Source: Pseudomonas fontis
GTDB taxonomy: Bacteria; Pseudomonadota; Gammaproteobacteria; Pseudomonadales; Pseudomonadaceae
Direction of reading: 5' to 3'
DNA length: 39,535 bases
Assembly: GCF_028656955.1 (NCBI RefSeq)
Contig: NZ_JAMDGY010000118.1
Coordinates: 1-39,535 of the forward strand
The position numbers and the translations under genes were made by a program. Positions 17,401-25,384 of this stretch are shown here, in pieces (position 1 is the first letter of the stretch; the number at the start of each line of letters is the position of its first letter). Under the pieces are notes generated by a model. It saw only the letters and a program-made list of their open reading frames with translations, searched no databases and was not told where the DNA came from.

Positions 17401-19303
17401 TGCCGGTGACCTGGGCCACTTGTTGCAGGTCGTCATCACTGAGCCCGTCGACCACATGTCCAAGGCGCCGCCACAAGGTCAGCCCTTCCCAGCTAGCGGG
17501 CTTTTCTCCCAACGCCTGCCAGGCACCGTTGCCGTTGTGGCGCAACACCGGACGGTAGGCGAGCGGATCGTCGGGGTGAGGAATGCACCAGTCGCCCTCC
17601 GGGTTCATCTCGATCCTGTGTGCGCGCTCAGCGATCCGCACATAACGGCTGCCCTCGACCTGGTACTGGCCTTGTCCATCAGGCGTGACGCCTGCCAGGC
17701 TCACGTCACTGGCGTAGGGTCCCAGGTCTACCCGCCACAGCCGCCCCTGGCCATCGGGCAGGCTGACACGGCTCAGGCCATCAAGCAGATCGCTGCTCTG
17801 CGGGCTCGGTACCGCACCGCTCACCAGGCCCATCCCGGCGATGAATGCCAGGTTCAGTGCCACCGATCCAAGGTGCTCAAATGCTTCGTCGAGATCGCCC
17901 TGCTCCCAGGCCTGCGCGCCTTCGATCACTTCATTGACCAGTTGCACCGCTGCCACCCCCGCCATCACCTCGCCCAGGCCCGGCACGAAGAACGCCGCGG
18001 CATTGAGCAGGTTGAACCCGATGCTCTCCCAGTACGCCAGGCGGGCCAGGCGCGCCTGTTCATCGGCGTCGCTGCTGGGCACCGCCAGCAGGCGTGCATC
18101 GGCCTTGAGCCGTTGCACGTGATCATCCTGCATCTGCTCGAACACATCGCCCTGCACGTCCCGTTCGCGCAGATACAAGCGGGCCTTGGGGTTGGGTTGT
18201 TGCTCGAACACCCCATGGGCGTTTTCCACCAACTGGTACAGCGCCTCTTCCAGCCGCGCCATGACATGGGCACGCCCGGCCTGTGGCACGTAGCGGCGCA
18301 ACAAGGCCTGATACACCGGCGAGAGCAGGTTGATGCGCAGGTCCTCCCGGGCCGCCTGCGCTGACGGATATTCCTTGAGCGGATACAGCGGCGCACCCGG
18401 CAGGTAGAGGATCACCGGCTCGACCTGCGCACTGCCTTGGCGTTCGGCGCTGATGATCAACACTTCGGACAGCGGCGTATTGAACATCTGCAACTGGCTG
18501 CAACGCGCCGGCTTGCCATTGAACAAGGGCCGCTGCTCGCCAGCCAGCAGCGCGGTCAAGGTCTGCTGCGCCGCAGCGCTGATTTCGCCCTTCATGCGGG
18601 CGCTCTGCACCCGCAAGCGCAACTGGTCCTTGTAGGCGGTGATCGACTGTTCGCGCAGCGTGGCCTTGTGCTCCGCAGCGTCGAATACTTCGGCCAGGTG
18701 CCGCTGGTATTGCCCGCCCAGGTCCAGCTCATGGCACAGCTGGGCAAAACGCTGCGCACTGAGGGCCAGGGTGCTGCTGAAACGGTAGGTGAAACGTGGA
18801 TAACCCTGCTCGGAGCCCGGCACCAATTCCATCTGTAAGGCGTCCTCGGGGGCCAGCGCCGTGCCGGCCTCGAACAGCGCATCGCTGGCAAAGTTCTGCA
18901 AGGCGGCCTGCAACAGGCTTTGCTCCTGGGCGACCGTGCGCAGCATCGAGCCGAACACGGCGGGCTCGCGGCGGATCTGCACGAACACGTTGTGATTCAC
19001 CTCCAACGCCGTGCCCAGTTCGCTGCTCAGGCGTGCCTTGAGCAAAGGCTCGGCGAACTCGGCGATACCCTTGAAGCCTTTGAGTGTGCGGGCCAGCACG
19101 TGGCGGGACTGGCGGCTGCGCGCCTGCAAGTCGAGCAGTACCTGCTGCTCGCTGGCACTGGCCCGAGTGAACCAGTTACCGCTGAGGGGCTGTTGCGTGC
19201 GGCGCAAGGTGTGCAGATCGGCGGCGGTGCAGTACTTGAGCCATTCAGGTAAACGGCGGGCAATGAACGGGCCATGCAGGCCTGGAACGGATACTGAGGA
19301 CAT
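14417..19303 (-). CDS. Giant LRR protein with NEL-type E3 ubiquitin ligase domain (copy A)
   Basis: A 1628-aa protein; ATG 19303 is chosen because CAGGAG lies 8 nt upstream and the N-terminus then matches copy B ('VPGLHGPF', 'LPxWLKY'). Residues about 1-700 resemble the dermonecrotic-toxin/DUF6543 region, including a hydrophobic stretch near 440-510 ('AAFFVPGLGEVMAGVAAVQLVNEVIEGAQAW'). Leucine-rich repeats cover about 1120-1300 ('LRWLSLSNNRLTRLP', 'LKVLELNGNPLGLLP', 'LEALDLRENHITTLP'). The C-terminal part resembles NEL (IpaH/SspH-type) E3 ligases, with predicted thioester Cys1424 in 'HPETCGDGV', which carries the C-x-D motif. There is no Sec signal peptide, so delivery into eukaryotic cells by a type III or other system is inferred. 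It lies 77 bp behind copy B on the same strand, with a shared leader element. The target host and substrate are unknown. Confidence 0.88.
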   Translation of the reverse strand: MSSVSVPGLHGPFIARRLPEWLKYCTAADLHTLRRTQQPLSGNWFTRASASEQQVLLDLQARSRQSRHVLARTLKGFKGIAEFAEPLLKARLSSELGTALEVNHNVFVQIRREPAVFGSMLRTVAQEQSLLQAALQNFASDALFEAGTALAPEDALQMELVPGSEQGYPRFTYRFSSTLALSAQRFAQLCHELDLGGQYQRHLAEVFDAAEHKATLREQSITAYKDQLRLRVQSARMKGEISAAAQQTLTALLAGEQRPLFNGKPARCSQLQMFNTPLSEVLIISAERQGSAQVEPVILYLPGAPLYPLKEYPSAQAAREDLRINLLSPVYQALLRRYVPQAGRAHVMARLEEALYQLVENAHGVFEQQPNPKARLYLRERDVQGDVFEQMQDDHVQRLKADARLLAVPSSDADEQARLARLAYWESIGFNLLNAAAFFVPGLGEVMAGVAAVQLVNEVIEGAQAWEQGDLDEAFEHLGSVALNLAFIAGMGLVSGAVPSPQSSDLLDGLSRVSLPDGQGRLWRVDLGPYASDVSLAGVTPDGQGQYQVEGSRYVRIAERAHRIEMNPEGDWCIPHPDDPLAYRPVLRHNGNGAWQALGEKPASWEGLTLWRRLGHVVDGLSDDDLQQVAQVTGIDDARLRRLHVNAEPLPALLDESLMRWRLHAQVRELQPLLRHGPLLPPAATEVPLALLTHMPGWPSGVVLEVVEGVSYGVARASEERRLLISAAQLSEGSYMPELLALLQEREQKALIGPYLAAAGEDRVQQLRAAYSDFAQANPALVFDSLHASEIAPAQPAMQALRRDFPGLPWRAANALLRAADQLEHEQLLATPPRVPLRLAEQARGLLEELRLNRACESLLLGYPDTADTRRLLLGGLQKLPGWHADIRLEVRAFHVQGALLDSVGEASAAQRKYLVRGPNGYQAHDADGNALAGEERLPAAILHALPDDQRAALGIAIDQPAQLQQILARAATNDREGARKVLQLRPRNTWFKAPQGLEEGVRGYPLSGRGAVGGIRGKAMIGAVQELYPQMSVAQVNAFLDGLGVADAQLPVWLEQQRGELTQLRSTLTRWVAGPEWQQVGPLGRRLLEARRQAATTVEACWRRQTEQVVTGDGRLVGFKLDLGGRELDSLPPLPGNFAHVAELRLGRMRLSEVPGDFLQAFPKLRWLSLSNNRLTRLPLAIGEMAGLTKLHLQNNGIVLDAESAASLSRLHNLKVLELNGNPLGLLPDVSAMRQLRGLMLRRTGIASWPPGVFELTRLEALDLRENHITTLPAQLLEATAQQAPAIDRINRATFLTGNPLSPPSLSALALYSRRTGISMGVLPALQQAHLAETLSPEAQAAPWLVGAKEGLPGQAQALWNGLIAEPGAQDFFQLLNDLRQTADFQRAYPELKQRVWRLLAAASEDSILRASLFEAAAHPETCGDGVVLVFSQLEVRQLVREALTHATQPASEGALMELARGLARLDSVERIALRDIAERVAAGQEVDEVEVRLAYRVQLAEALQLPGQPGHMLFRRLAHVTAAQAEAARLEVLAGETPQALKQAIATREFWAVYLKQQYRERFEALNNPYHLRLEALERDKEHMPEGSFLSQTTTISERRQVEEQRLIELLTAERWNSVPGHVLMP

Positions 19304-19352
19304 CAGGGTGTCTCCTGTGACGGGAAAGGCCACAGGAGAACCGCCAGCGCCA

Positions 19353-19376
19353 CCGGCCGGGCGCTACATATTGCTT
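19353..19376 (-). repeat. Leader element, copy A (shared by both NEL-ligase genes)
   Basis: A 24-nt stretch 50-73 bp before the ATG of copy A, read on the minus strand as AAGCAATATGTAGCGCCCGG plus CCGG. It matches the element at 24148-24171 at 21 of 24 positions. A second short shared block (around 19331-19345, containing GCGG...TCCTGT on the minus strand) follows in both leaders. It may be a promoter or 5'-UTR control site, or simply part of the duplicated unit. Confidence 0.6.
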
Positions 19377-19380
19377 GGCA

Positions 19381-22300
19381 CTAGCCTTTCAGGGCAAACG
19401 AACGGGTCAGGCTGAGGATCAGTTCCGTTTCGGCCGCAGCGTGGGCGTCGCGCAGCGCATTGGCTGCTACCAGATAGCGGCCATCGTCCAGGGCCAGCCG
19501 GCGCAACTGACCCTGGGCATCCAGCAGGGGCTCGCTGAAGAACTCGCCCAACACGTTGCGCACACTCACGTCCAGTTTGCCCAGCGGTGCCTGCGAGGCG
19601 TCCAGGCAAGCGTCCAGGTACTCGAGCCCACTGAACCAGAAGGCCGTCAGCACCTCGAACTGCGGCGCAAAACGCTGCTTGAGAAAACGCTGCCAACCGG
19701 ACTGTTCGACCAGCCAGGGCTGACGCAGTGCCTGCGTGTCGTTCCGGGCCACCGTCTGCACCACTGACCACGCGGTGTCTGCCGAGAGGTTGGCCAGGTT
19801 GTCGTAGTGCATGCCGCGCGAGGGCTCGGGGTAGTCAAGTTCACGCGCCAGGTCCTGGCGCAGCGCCAGGCGGATCTCGATATCGTCGACGCTGTGCCTG
19901 ATCAACTGTTCATCACCGATGTCATCGAGCGGGTCCAGCGCCGGCGCCGGCAGGTGCTCCAGCAGCGCCGCACGACGCAGCTCACGGCGCAGCGCCAGGC
20001 GATCCGCCAGGCGCTGCACTTCGTTGCGCCGGAACAGCTGCCGGTACAGGTGCAGCAATGCGTTGGCATGCTCGCTTTCACTGCCCGCCTCCATGCTGCA
20101 GCGATAGGCCAGGATCGCCACTTCCAGTTCACTGAAGGCGTCTGCCCCGGCATCACCGCAGGTGGCCGGGAAGCGCGCGGCGATCTCCACCAGTTCATCG
20201 CGCAGCGCGCTCTCCTGCTCCACCTGCTCGAGCATCGCCCAGACCCGGCGACGCAGGTCCACGCCGTTCTGGGCGAACTCTCTGGACAGGCTCAACGTGC
20301 TCAAGACACTTCTCAGCGGTGCATTGGTAGCGTCATCGAACAGGCAGCGCCAGAGTGTTCGCTGCTCGGTGCTGGCGCCCAGCAGCCAGTCTTCGGTCAG
20401 CATCACCAGTTGATTGCCCTGGCGCTCGAAACCGAGGGATTGCAACTGCGCACTGCTGTCTTCGTCCAGCGGGTTTTCGCTCAGGTGCAGCCAGGAAGTG
20501 CGGTGGTCCTGCATCTGCAACTGTGCGCCGAAACGCGTGGCGGCTAGGTCCGGCAACTGGCGGATTTCGTTGTCGCCCAAATCAACTCGGCGCAAGGCGT
20601 AGTCGTCCCGGTCCATCAATGCACTGAGCCCGGCCGGCCATTCGCTCAGCCGGCAGCCCACCAGTTGCACCTCCTGCAACTGCACCAGCGCCGCCAGTTC
20701 TGGCGCCAGCGTCAACGGATTGTGCGACAGCACCAGGTGGCGCAGTTGGGTAAATCCGGAAAATGCCTGGGCAGTCGCCGGGCTCAGCATGATCTGGTTG
20801 AAACCCAGGTCCAGCTCGTCAAGCCGCAGGCCGGCAAGTGCCTCAAGCTCTGCCATACCGAAGGTCAGGCGGTTGTTGTTCAGGCGCAGCGTCTGCAACC
20901 TGCGCAAGCCTTCCAGCGGGGCAAACAACAGGTCATTGCTGTACAGGCGGTTCTGGCTCAGGTCCAGCGAACGCAAGCGGGGCAGACGACCCACTGCCAC
21001 CGGAAGGGCCGACAATCTATTGAGCTGCAGTGAGAGCTCGCGCACCTGGCCGAAGGCCCGCAGAAAGCCTTCCGGTACATCGGTTAGGGTCATGCCGCTC
21101 AGGTTCAGCACCTCGATATGTTCGAAGCGGGCATCAAGTGTGGGCAGGTAGCGCACATGCCAGCGCGACAGATCCAGCACCGAGACCTGTGGCCCCTCAC
21201 CGGCACGGCGCCATGCCTGGCGGATGCGCACATTAATCGCCGTACGGGCGGCACTTTCAACCGGGTTGTGGTGCTCTTCGGCGACCCACAGGTTCAAAGT
21301 CTGCTCCAGCGTCGAGTACTCGTGTTCCAGAGCGGCGATCGCCCTGTCCAGATCAAAACCGGTCGTGCGCAGCCGGCCGCGTAACTGCTGAACCTCGCGC
21401 AGCCTCATGTGCGGGTAAAGCGCGCGCAAGCGGCGGATGGTTGCCGAAAAGCGGCTGACCGCCCCACCCATCGGGTAGCCGACACGCCCATCAGCCAGGC
21501 GCATGGGCGCGCGCAGCCAGGGGCGGATCGGCTGCTGACCCAGCAGGTGTGAAGCCCGCGCTCGGTCAGTCACGGCCCGTGTGAATACGGCCTCGGCCAG
21601 CGCCTCATGCGCATGAATCTGCAGCCCCAGCGCGTCGCGCTCCGCGTCCGGCAACGCCCTGAGCAGGGCCTTGAACAGCGGTTCGTCCATGGCCAGCTCA
21701 CCTTCGGCAACATCGTATACGTCATAACGTTTGGCTTGACGCACCAGTGTCTTGAATTCGCCATCAGGCCGACCTACCGCCGTCTGCAACGGGCCGTTCA
21801 AGGAGAACTCACGCACCTCAAGGCGCACATTACCGGTCCAGCCGGGCAACGTCGGCAGTAACTGCAAGGCCAGGCGCTCACTGTCACGGCTAGCCAGCCG
21901 GGGCTCGGCCAAGCCCAGCAGGGCACGGTTGAGGCGAACCTGGCGTTGATATCGCCGCGCCTCCTCGGCCAGCCTCAACGGCACCCGCCCCTTGGCCTGC
22001 ACCAGCATGCGGCGGTCGGCGCTTGGGGCGTGCTCGACCAGTTCGCGTACCGCCTCTTGTGGCAGCAGCGCAAAGTCTCTGCTCAAGCGCTGCTCCTCGA
22101 ATGTCAGGGCCGGCCCGGCCGGGTGATGAATGCCCGTAACGGTTTGCAACTGCTGCAATGCATCTGCCAGCAAGGGTGGAATCCGCTCATGATTCAAGTG
22201 CATCTGGCGTAGAACCGCGTCGTCGATCCCGCTGATCTGCCCCGCCTTGAGCAGCAACGCATCATCCAGCCCCTGCGTGCGATGGCCGATGCGCCGCAGC

Positions 22301-24099
22301 AACTGCACGCGCGACCAGAGCAAGGGCGTTTCGCCTTCGACGTGCCAAACCCCCTGGCCATTGCCGTGTACGGCAGGTGCATAGGCACTGTGGTCTGAGG
22401 GGTGTTCCAGGCGCCATTGGCCGTCGCCCGCCGAGGCAAGCTGAAGATTGTGCCCATCGATGCGGATGAACGTCTTGTCGGCCAATACGTACTGGCCGTG
22501 GGCATTCGCGCGGATACCGCTCAAGTCGACATCGCAAGCATAGGGTGCCAGCGCCGGCTGCCACAAGCGGGTTTGCCCATCGGGGCGCACTACCCGCAGC
22601 AGGTCGTCCATCAGCCTGCTGGGCACGACCTTCGCCAGCCCATGCCCGGCCAGGCCTATGCCAGCCATGACCGCCATGTTCAGGCCGACCGCTTCAAGGT
22701 GGGCCCAGGCCTCGTCGCGGTCGCCACTGGCCCAGGCCTGCGCCCCTTCGATCACCTCATTGATCAATTGCACACCAGCGACCGCCGCCATCACCTCGCC
22801 CAGGCCCGGGACAAAGAATGCGGCAACATTGAGCACGTCCAGCCCGATGTTCTCCCAGAACGCCAACCGCTCGCGCCGGGCCTTTTCGTCGGCACTGGCG
22901 CTGGGCACCGCCAACACCTGGGCATCGCCCCGGATGCGTTGCAAGTGGCGGGTATACAGATTGCCGAACAACTCGCCTTCGATGGGGATCTCTTGCAGGT
23001 GCAGGCTTGTGCGGGTGTCGGGATGCTCCAGCAGTTTGTCCAGGCGTGAGCAGAAGTAAGCCTGATCAGCCTGCGCGACAGTGCGCTTGAGCTGGGTTTG
23101 AAAGGCCTCCACACGCAAGTCGCGCCTCAGCGCCTCGCGCGCAGCTTGTGCAGAGGGGTACTCCTTGAGTACGGCGGTTGGCGACCCGGGCATATACACC
23201 AGCACCGGCTCGACCTGCAGGCTGCGCAAACGGTCGGCGCTGAATATCAGTATCTCGGCCAAGGGCGCCTTGAACATCTCCACCTGGGCGCAGCGCACCG
23301 GCTGGCCATGGAACAGTGCCGTGGTGCGGCCTGCGAGCAAGTCAAAGAGCATCTGCCGCGCCGGTTCGCTGATGTCCCCATGCATGAACGCAAGTTGGGC
23401 AGCAACCCTCAACTGATCCTGGTACACGGCAACCCAGGCACTGCGCAACTGGGTGCGACGCTCCGGCGCGTCATATACCTCGCTCAGGTGCCGTTGATAC
23501 TGCCCACCCAAATCGAGCTGATGACACAGGCGGGCAAACGCCTGGGGGTCGATATTCAAGATCCGGGCGAAGTGGTACTGCTTCTGCGGCTGCGCGCGGG
23601 TATCGCCAGGAACCGGCCGCAGGCTGAAGGCGCCCTGGGGTGTCAGGGCGGTGCCCTGGTCAAAGCGCGCCGTTGCGGCGAAATTCTGCAAGGCGGCCTG
23701 CAACAGGCTTTGCGAGTGGGCGACGGTCCTGAGCATAGGGCCGAGCAGGATCGGTTCGTAGTGGATCAACACGAACTGATCGTTATGCATATCCAGCTCG
23801 CTGCTCAACTCACTGGCCAAGCACGCCTTGAACAACGGCTCGGTGAATTCGGCGATGCCCTGCAAGCCCTTGAGCAGGGTTGCCAGCGTCTGGGTCGAAC
23901 GTCGGCAACGGGCCTGATCATCGCGCAGGCGCTTGAGTTCGGCCGAGGGTGCCGGGTTGGCATCATCTGGTTGCAGATCACGCTGACGCTCGCGCAGGCG
24001 CTTGAGGTCTGCCGGGGTCGCGTACTTGAGCCAGCCCGGAAGCTGACGTTGGAGGAAGGGGCCATGCAGGCCGGGGACAGTAAAAGACGGGGTGGGCAT
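19381..24099 (-). CDS. Giant LRR protein with NEL-type E3 ubiquitin ligase domain (copy B)
   Basis: A 1572-aa paralogue of copy A. Start ATG 24099 has AGGAAGG 5 nt upstream; an upstream in-frame start at 24159 has no support. The N-terminal half carries the DUF6543/dermonecrotic-toxin-like region, with a hydrophobic stretch ('AAFFVPGLGEVMAAVAGVQLINEVIEGAQAW') nearly identical to copy A. Leucine-rich repeats cover about residues 970-1220 ('VRELSLQLNRLSALP', 'LRSLDLSQNRL', 'LRHLVLSHNPLTLAP', 'LRRVDLGDNEIRQLP'). The C-terminal NEL-like domain has predicted catalytic Cys1314 in 'FPATCGDAG', keeping C-x-D. The repeat region is longer and more divergent than in copy A, as expected if it selects substrate. 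No signal peptide is seen. It sits 70 bp behind sohB, whose stop codon lies inside the shared leader element. Secretion route and host are unknown. Confidence 0.88.
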   Translation of the reverse strand: MPTPSFTVPGLHGPFLQRQLPGWLKYATPADLKRLRERQRDLQPDDANPAPSAELKRLRDDQARCRRSTQTLATLLKGLQGIAEFTEPLFKACLASELSSELDMHNDQFVLIHYEPILLGPMLRTVAHSQSLLQAALQNFAATARFDQGTALTPQGAFSLRPVPGDTRAQPQKQYHFARILNIDPQAFARLCHQLDLGGQYQRHLSEVYDAPERRTQLRSAWVAVYQDQLRVAAQLAFMHGDISEPARQMLFDLLAGRTTALFHGQPVRCAQVEMFKAPLAEILIFSADRLRSLQVEPVLVYMPGSPTAVLKEYPSAQAAREALRRDLRVEAFQTQLKRTVAQADQAYFCSRLDKLLEHPDTRTSLHLQEIPIEGELFGNLYTRHLQRIRGDAQVLAVPSASADEKARRERLAFWENIGLDVLNVAAFFVPGLGEVMAAVAGVQLINEVIEGAQAWASGDRDEAWAHLEAVGLNMAVMAGIGLAGHGLAKVVPSRLMDDLLRVVRPDGQTRLWQPALAPYACDVDLSGIRANAHGQYVLADKTFIRIDGHNLQLASAGDGQWRLEHPSDHSAYAPAVHGNGQGVWHVEGETPLLWSRVQLLRRIGHRTQGLDDALLLKAGQISGIDDAVLRQMHLNHERIPPLLADALQQLQTVTGIHHPAGPALTFEEQRLSRDFALLPQEAVRELVEHAPSADRRMLVQAKGRVPLRLAEEARRYQRQVRLNRALLGLAEPRLASRDSERLALQLLPTLPGWTGNVRLEVREFSLNGPLQTAVGRPDGEFKTLVRQAKRYDVYDVAEGELAMDEPLFKALLRALPDAERDALGLQIHAHEALAEAVFTRAVTDRARASHLLGQQPIRPWLRAPMRLADGRVGYPMGGAVSRFSATIRRLRALYPHMRLREVQQLRGRLRTTGFDLDRAIAALEHEYSTLEQTLNLWVAEEHHNPVESAARTAINVRIRQAWRRAGEGPQVSVLDLSRWHVRYLPTLDARFEHIEVLNLSGMTLTDVPEGFLRAFGQVRELSLQLNRLSALPVAVGRLPRLRSLDLSQNRLYSNDLLFAPLEGLRRLQTLRLNNNRLTFGMAELEALAGLRLDELDLGFNQIMLSPATAQAFSGFTQLRHLVLSHNPLTLAPELAALVQLQEVQLVGCRLSEWPAGLSALMDRDDYALRRVDLGDNEIRQLPDLAATRFGAQLQMQDHRTSWLHLSENPLDEDSSAQLQSLGFERQGNQLVMLTEDWLLGASTEQRTLWRCLFDDATNAPLRSVLSTLSLSREFAQNGVDLRRRVWAMLEQVEQESALRDELVEIAARFPATCGDAGADAFSELEVAILAYRCSMEAGSESEHANALLHLYRQLFRRNEVQRLADRLALRRELRRAALLEHLPAPALDPLDDIGDEQLIRHSVDDIEIRLALRQDLARELDYPEPSRGMHYDNLANLSADTAWSVVQTVARNDTQALRQPWLVEQSGWQRFLKQRFAPQFEVLTAFWFSGLEYLDACLDASQAPLGKLDVSVRNVLGEFFSEPLLDAQGQLRRLALDDGRYLVAANALRDAHAAAETELILSLTRSFALKG

Positions 24100-24147
24100 A
24101 AGGGCCTTCCTGCGATGAATGAATCGACAGGAAAGCCGCTCAGGTTG

Positions 24148-24171
24148 CCGGCCAGGCACTACATAATGCTT
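24148..24171 (-). repeat. Leader element, copy B (shared by both NEL-ligase genes)
   Basis: The counterpart of 19353-19376, 49-72 bp before the ATG of copy B. On the minus strand it reads AAGCATTATGTAGTGCCTGG plus CCGG, beginning within the sohB stop codon (24170-24172). It differs from the other copy at three positions only, while the bases around it have diverged more. With its surroundings it forms an imperfect dyad (GGCGCTA ... TAGTGCC). Confidence 0.6.
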
Positions 24172-25186
24172 AGCGCCAGCGGCTCAACTTGCTCCACAGG
24201 CCCAGCACGGTGTTCTCGATGGACCCGCTGGCCGCCAGCCCTACCCGCTCCTGCAGGCTTTTGCGCTCGGCAAAGTGCAGGTGGTACAGGTTGGAATCAC
24301 GGGCGCGCTCGCTCAGGTACTCGTCGCTGGTTTTCAGCTCGTCGACCAGTTGCTTGTTCAGTGCGGCCACGCCCAACCAGACTTCGCCAGTCGCCACGTC
24401 ATCCATGTGCAGCTGTGGGCGATACCGCGAGACGAAATCCTTGAACAGCTGATGGGTGATGTCCAGGTCTTCCTGGAACTTCTCCCGGCCCTTCTCGGTG
24501 TTCTCGCCAAACACGGTCAGGGTGCGCTTGTATTCGCCGGCGGTGAGCACTTCAAAGTCGATGTCGTGTTTTTTCAGCAGGCGGTTGACGTTGGGCAACT
24601 GGGCCACCACGCCAATCGAGCCGACCACGGCAAACGGCGCACTGATGATGCGCTCGGCAATGCAGGCCATCATGTAGCCGCCGCTGGCCGCCACCTTGTC
24701 GATGCACACGGTCAACGGCACGCCGGCCTGACGGATACGCGCCAGTTGCGAGGAGGCCAGGCCATAGCTGTGGACCATGCCGCCGCCACTCTCGAGGCGC
24801 AGCACCACTTCGTCACGCGGGGTGGCCAGGGTCAGCAATGCGGTGATCTCGTGGCGCAGGCTGTCGGTGGCCGAGGCCTTGATGTCGCCATCGAAATCCA
24901 GCACGAACACCCGGGGTTTTTCCTCGGGGTTTTTCTTCAGCTGCTTTTCAGCCTTGCCCTGCTGCTTGCGCAGGGCCTTGAGCTGGGCCTTGTCGAGCAG
25001 GCTCGACTCCAGGCGCTCGCGCAGCTCCTTGTAGAACTCGTTGAGACGGGTGACCTGCAATTGCCCACCGGCCTTGCGCCGCCCCTTGCCACGCAACCCG
25101 GCGATGGCTGACAGCACCACCAGAAGCGCGATCACCAGGGTCGCGGTCTTGGCGAGAAAGCTTGCGTATTCGGCCAAAAACTCCAC
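24170..25186 (-). CDS. sohB: SohB-type inner-membrane serine protease (S49 peptidase)
   Basis: A 338-aa protein starting at GTG 25186 with AGGAG 5 nt upstream. An N-terminal helix (residues about 10-30) anchors it in the membrane, followed by a charged linker (about 45-90) rich in Lys/Glu. The protease domain has nucleophile Ser168 ('VAASGGYMMAC') and general-base Lys220 ('GEYKRTLTVFGENT'), the Ser-Lys dyad of signal peptide peptidase A-like enzymes; 'LRLESGGGMVHSYG' is the oxyanion/substrate strand. In E. coli SohB is a multicopy suppressor of the degP growth defect, which suggests envelope protein or peptide turnover. Its stop lies within the leader element of giant gene copy B, so read-through into that gene is possible. 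Confidence 0.93.
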   Translation of the reverse strand: MEFLAEYASFLAKTATLVIALLVVLSAIAGLRGKGRRKAGGQLQVTRLNEFYKELRERLESSLLDKAQLKALRKQQGKAEKQLKKNPEEKPRVFVLDFDGDIKASATDSLRHEITALLTLATPRDEVVLRLESGGGMVHSYGLASSQLARIRQAGVPLTVCIDKVAASGGYMMACIAERIISAPFAVVGSIGVVAQLPNVNRLLKKHDIDFEVLTAGEYKRTLTVFGENTEKGREKFQEDLDITHQLFKDFVSRYRPQLHMDDVATGEVWLGVAALNKQLVDELKTSDEYLSERARDSNLYHLHFAERKSLQERVGLAASGSIENTVLGLWSKLSRWR

Positions 25187-25326
25187 AGTAACTCCTTAAC
25201 ATGCCTGCGCCCGTGCGGCGCGAAAACGATAGTCAAGCATACCGGCGCCGTTGTAGCCCTGCCAATGAGTGAAATGTCTGGCAACGCAGTTCAAACGCTC
25301 TTTTCAAACGCTTGTATGTTTTTTCG

Positions 25327-25355
25327 TTGACAGCCTGTCAACGGCGACCTAACCT
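25327..25355 (+). promoter_or_regulatory. Predicted promoter with overlapping palindrome
   Basis: A perfect -35 box TTGACA (25327-25332), a 17-nt spacer and a weak -10 TAACCT (25350-25355) lie 30 bp before the GTG of the histidine phosphatase gene. The -35 box is the left half of a perfect palindrome TTGACAGCCTGTCAA (25327-25341, 6-bp arms, 3-nt centre), so a repressor bound there would block RNA polymerase. No regulator gene is adjacent to suggest which. Confidence 0.5.
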
Positions 25356-25384
25356 CGCCAAATCCTTCCAACCAGGCGGACGAC

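Noticed and set aside
16943..18364. Plus-strand frame of 473 codons within giant gene copy A
   Set aside because: It mirrors the codon structure of the real minus-strand gene and is rich in His/Gln/Arg with no domain.
24148..24171. Sigma-54-like GGCAC...TGC in the leader element (plus strand)
   Set aside because: The GG-to-GC spacing is 11, not 10, in both copies, and the orientation points away from the ligase genes.
23098..24444. Plus-strand frame of 448 codons opposite the start of copy B and the end of sohB
   Set aside because: It spans the ends of two real genes and their gap, so it is a chance frame.
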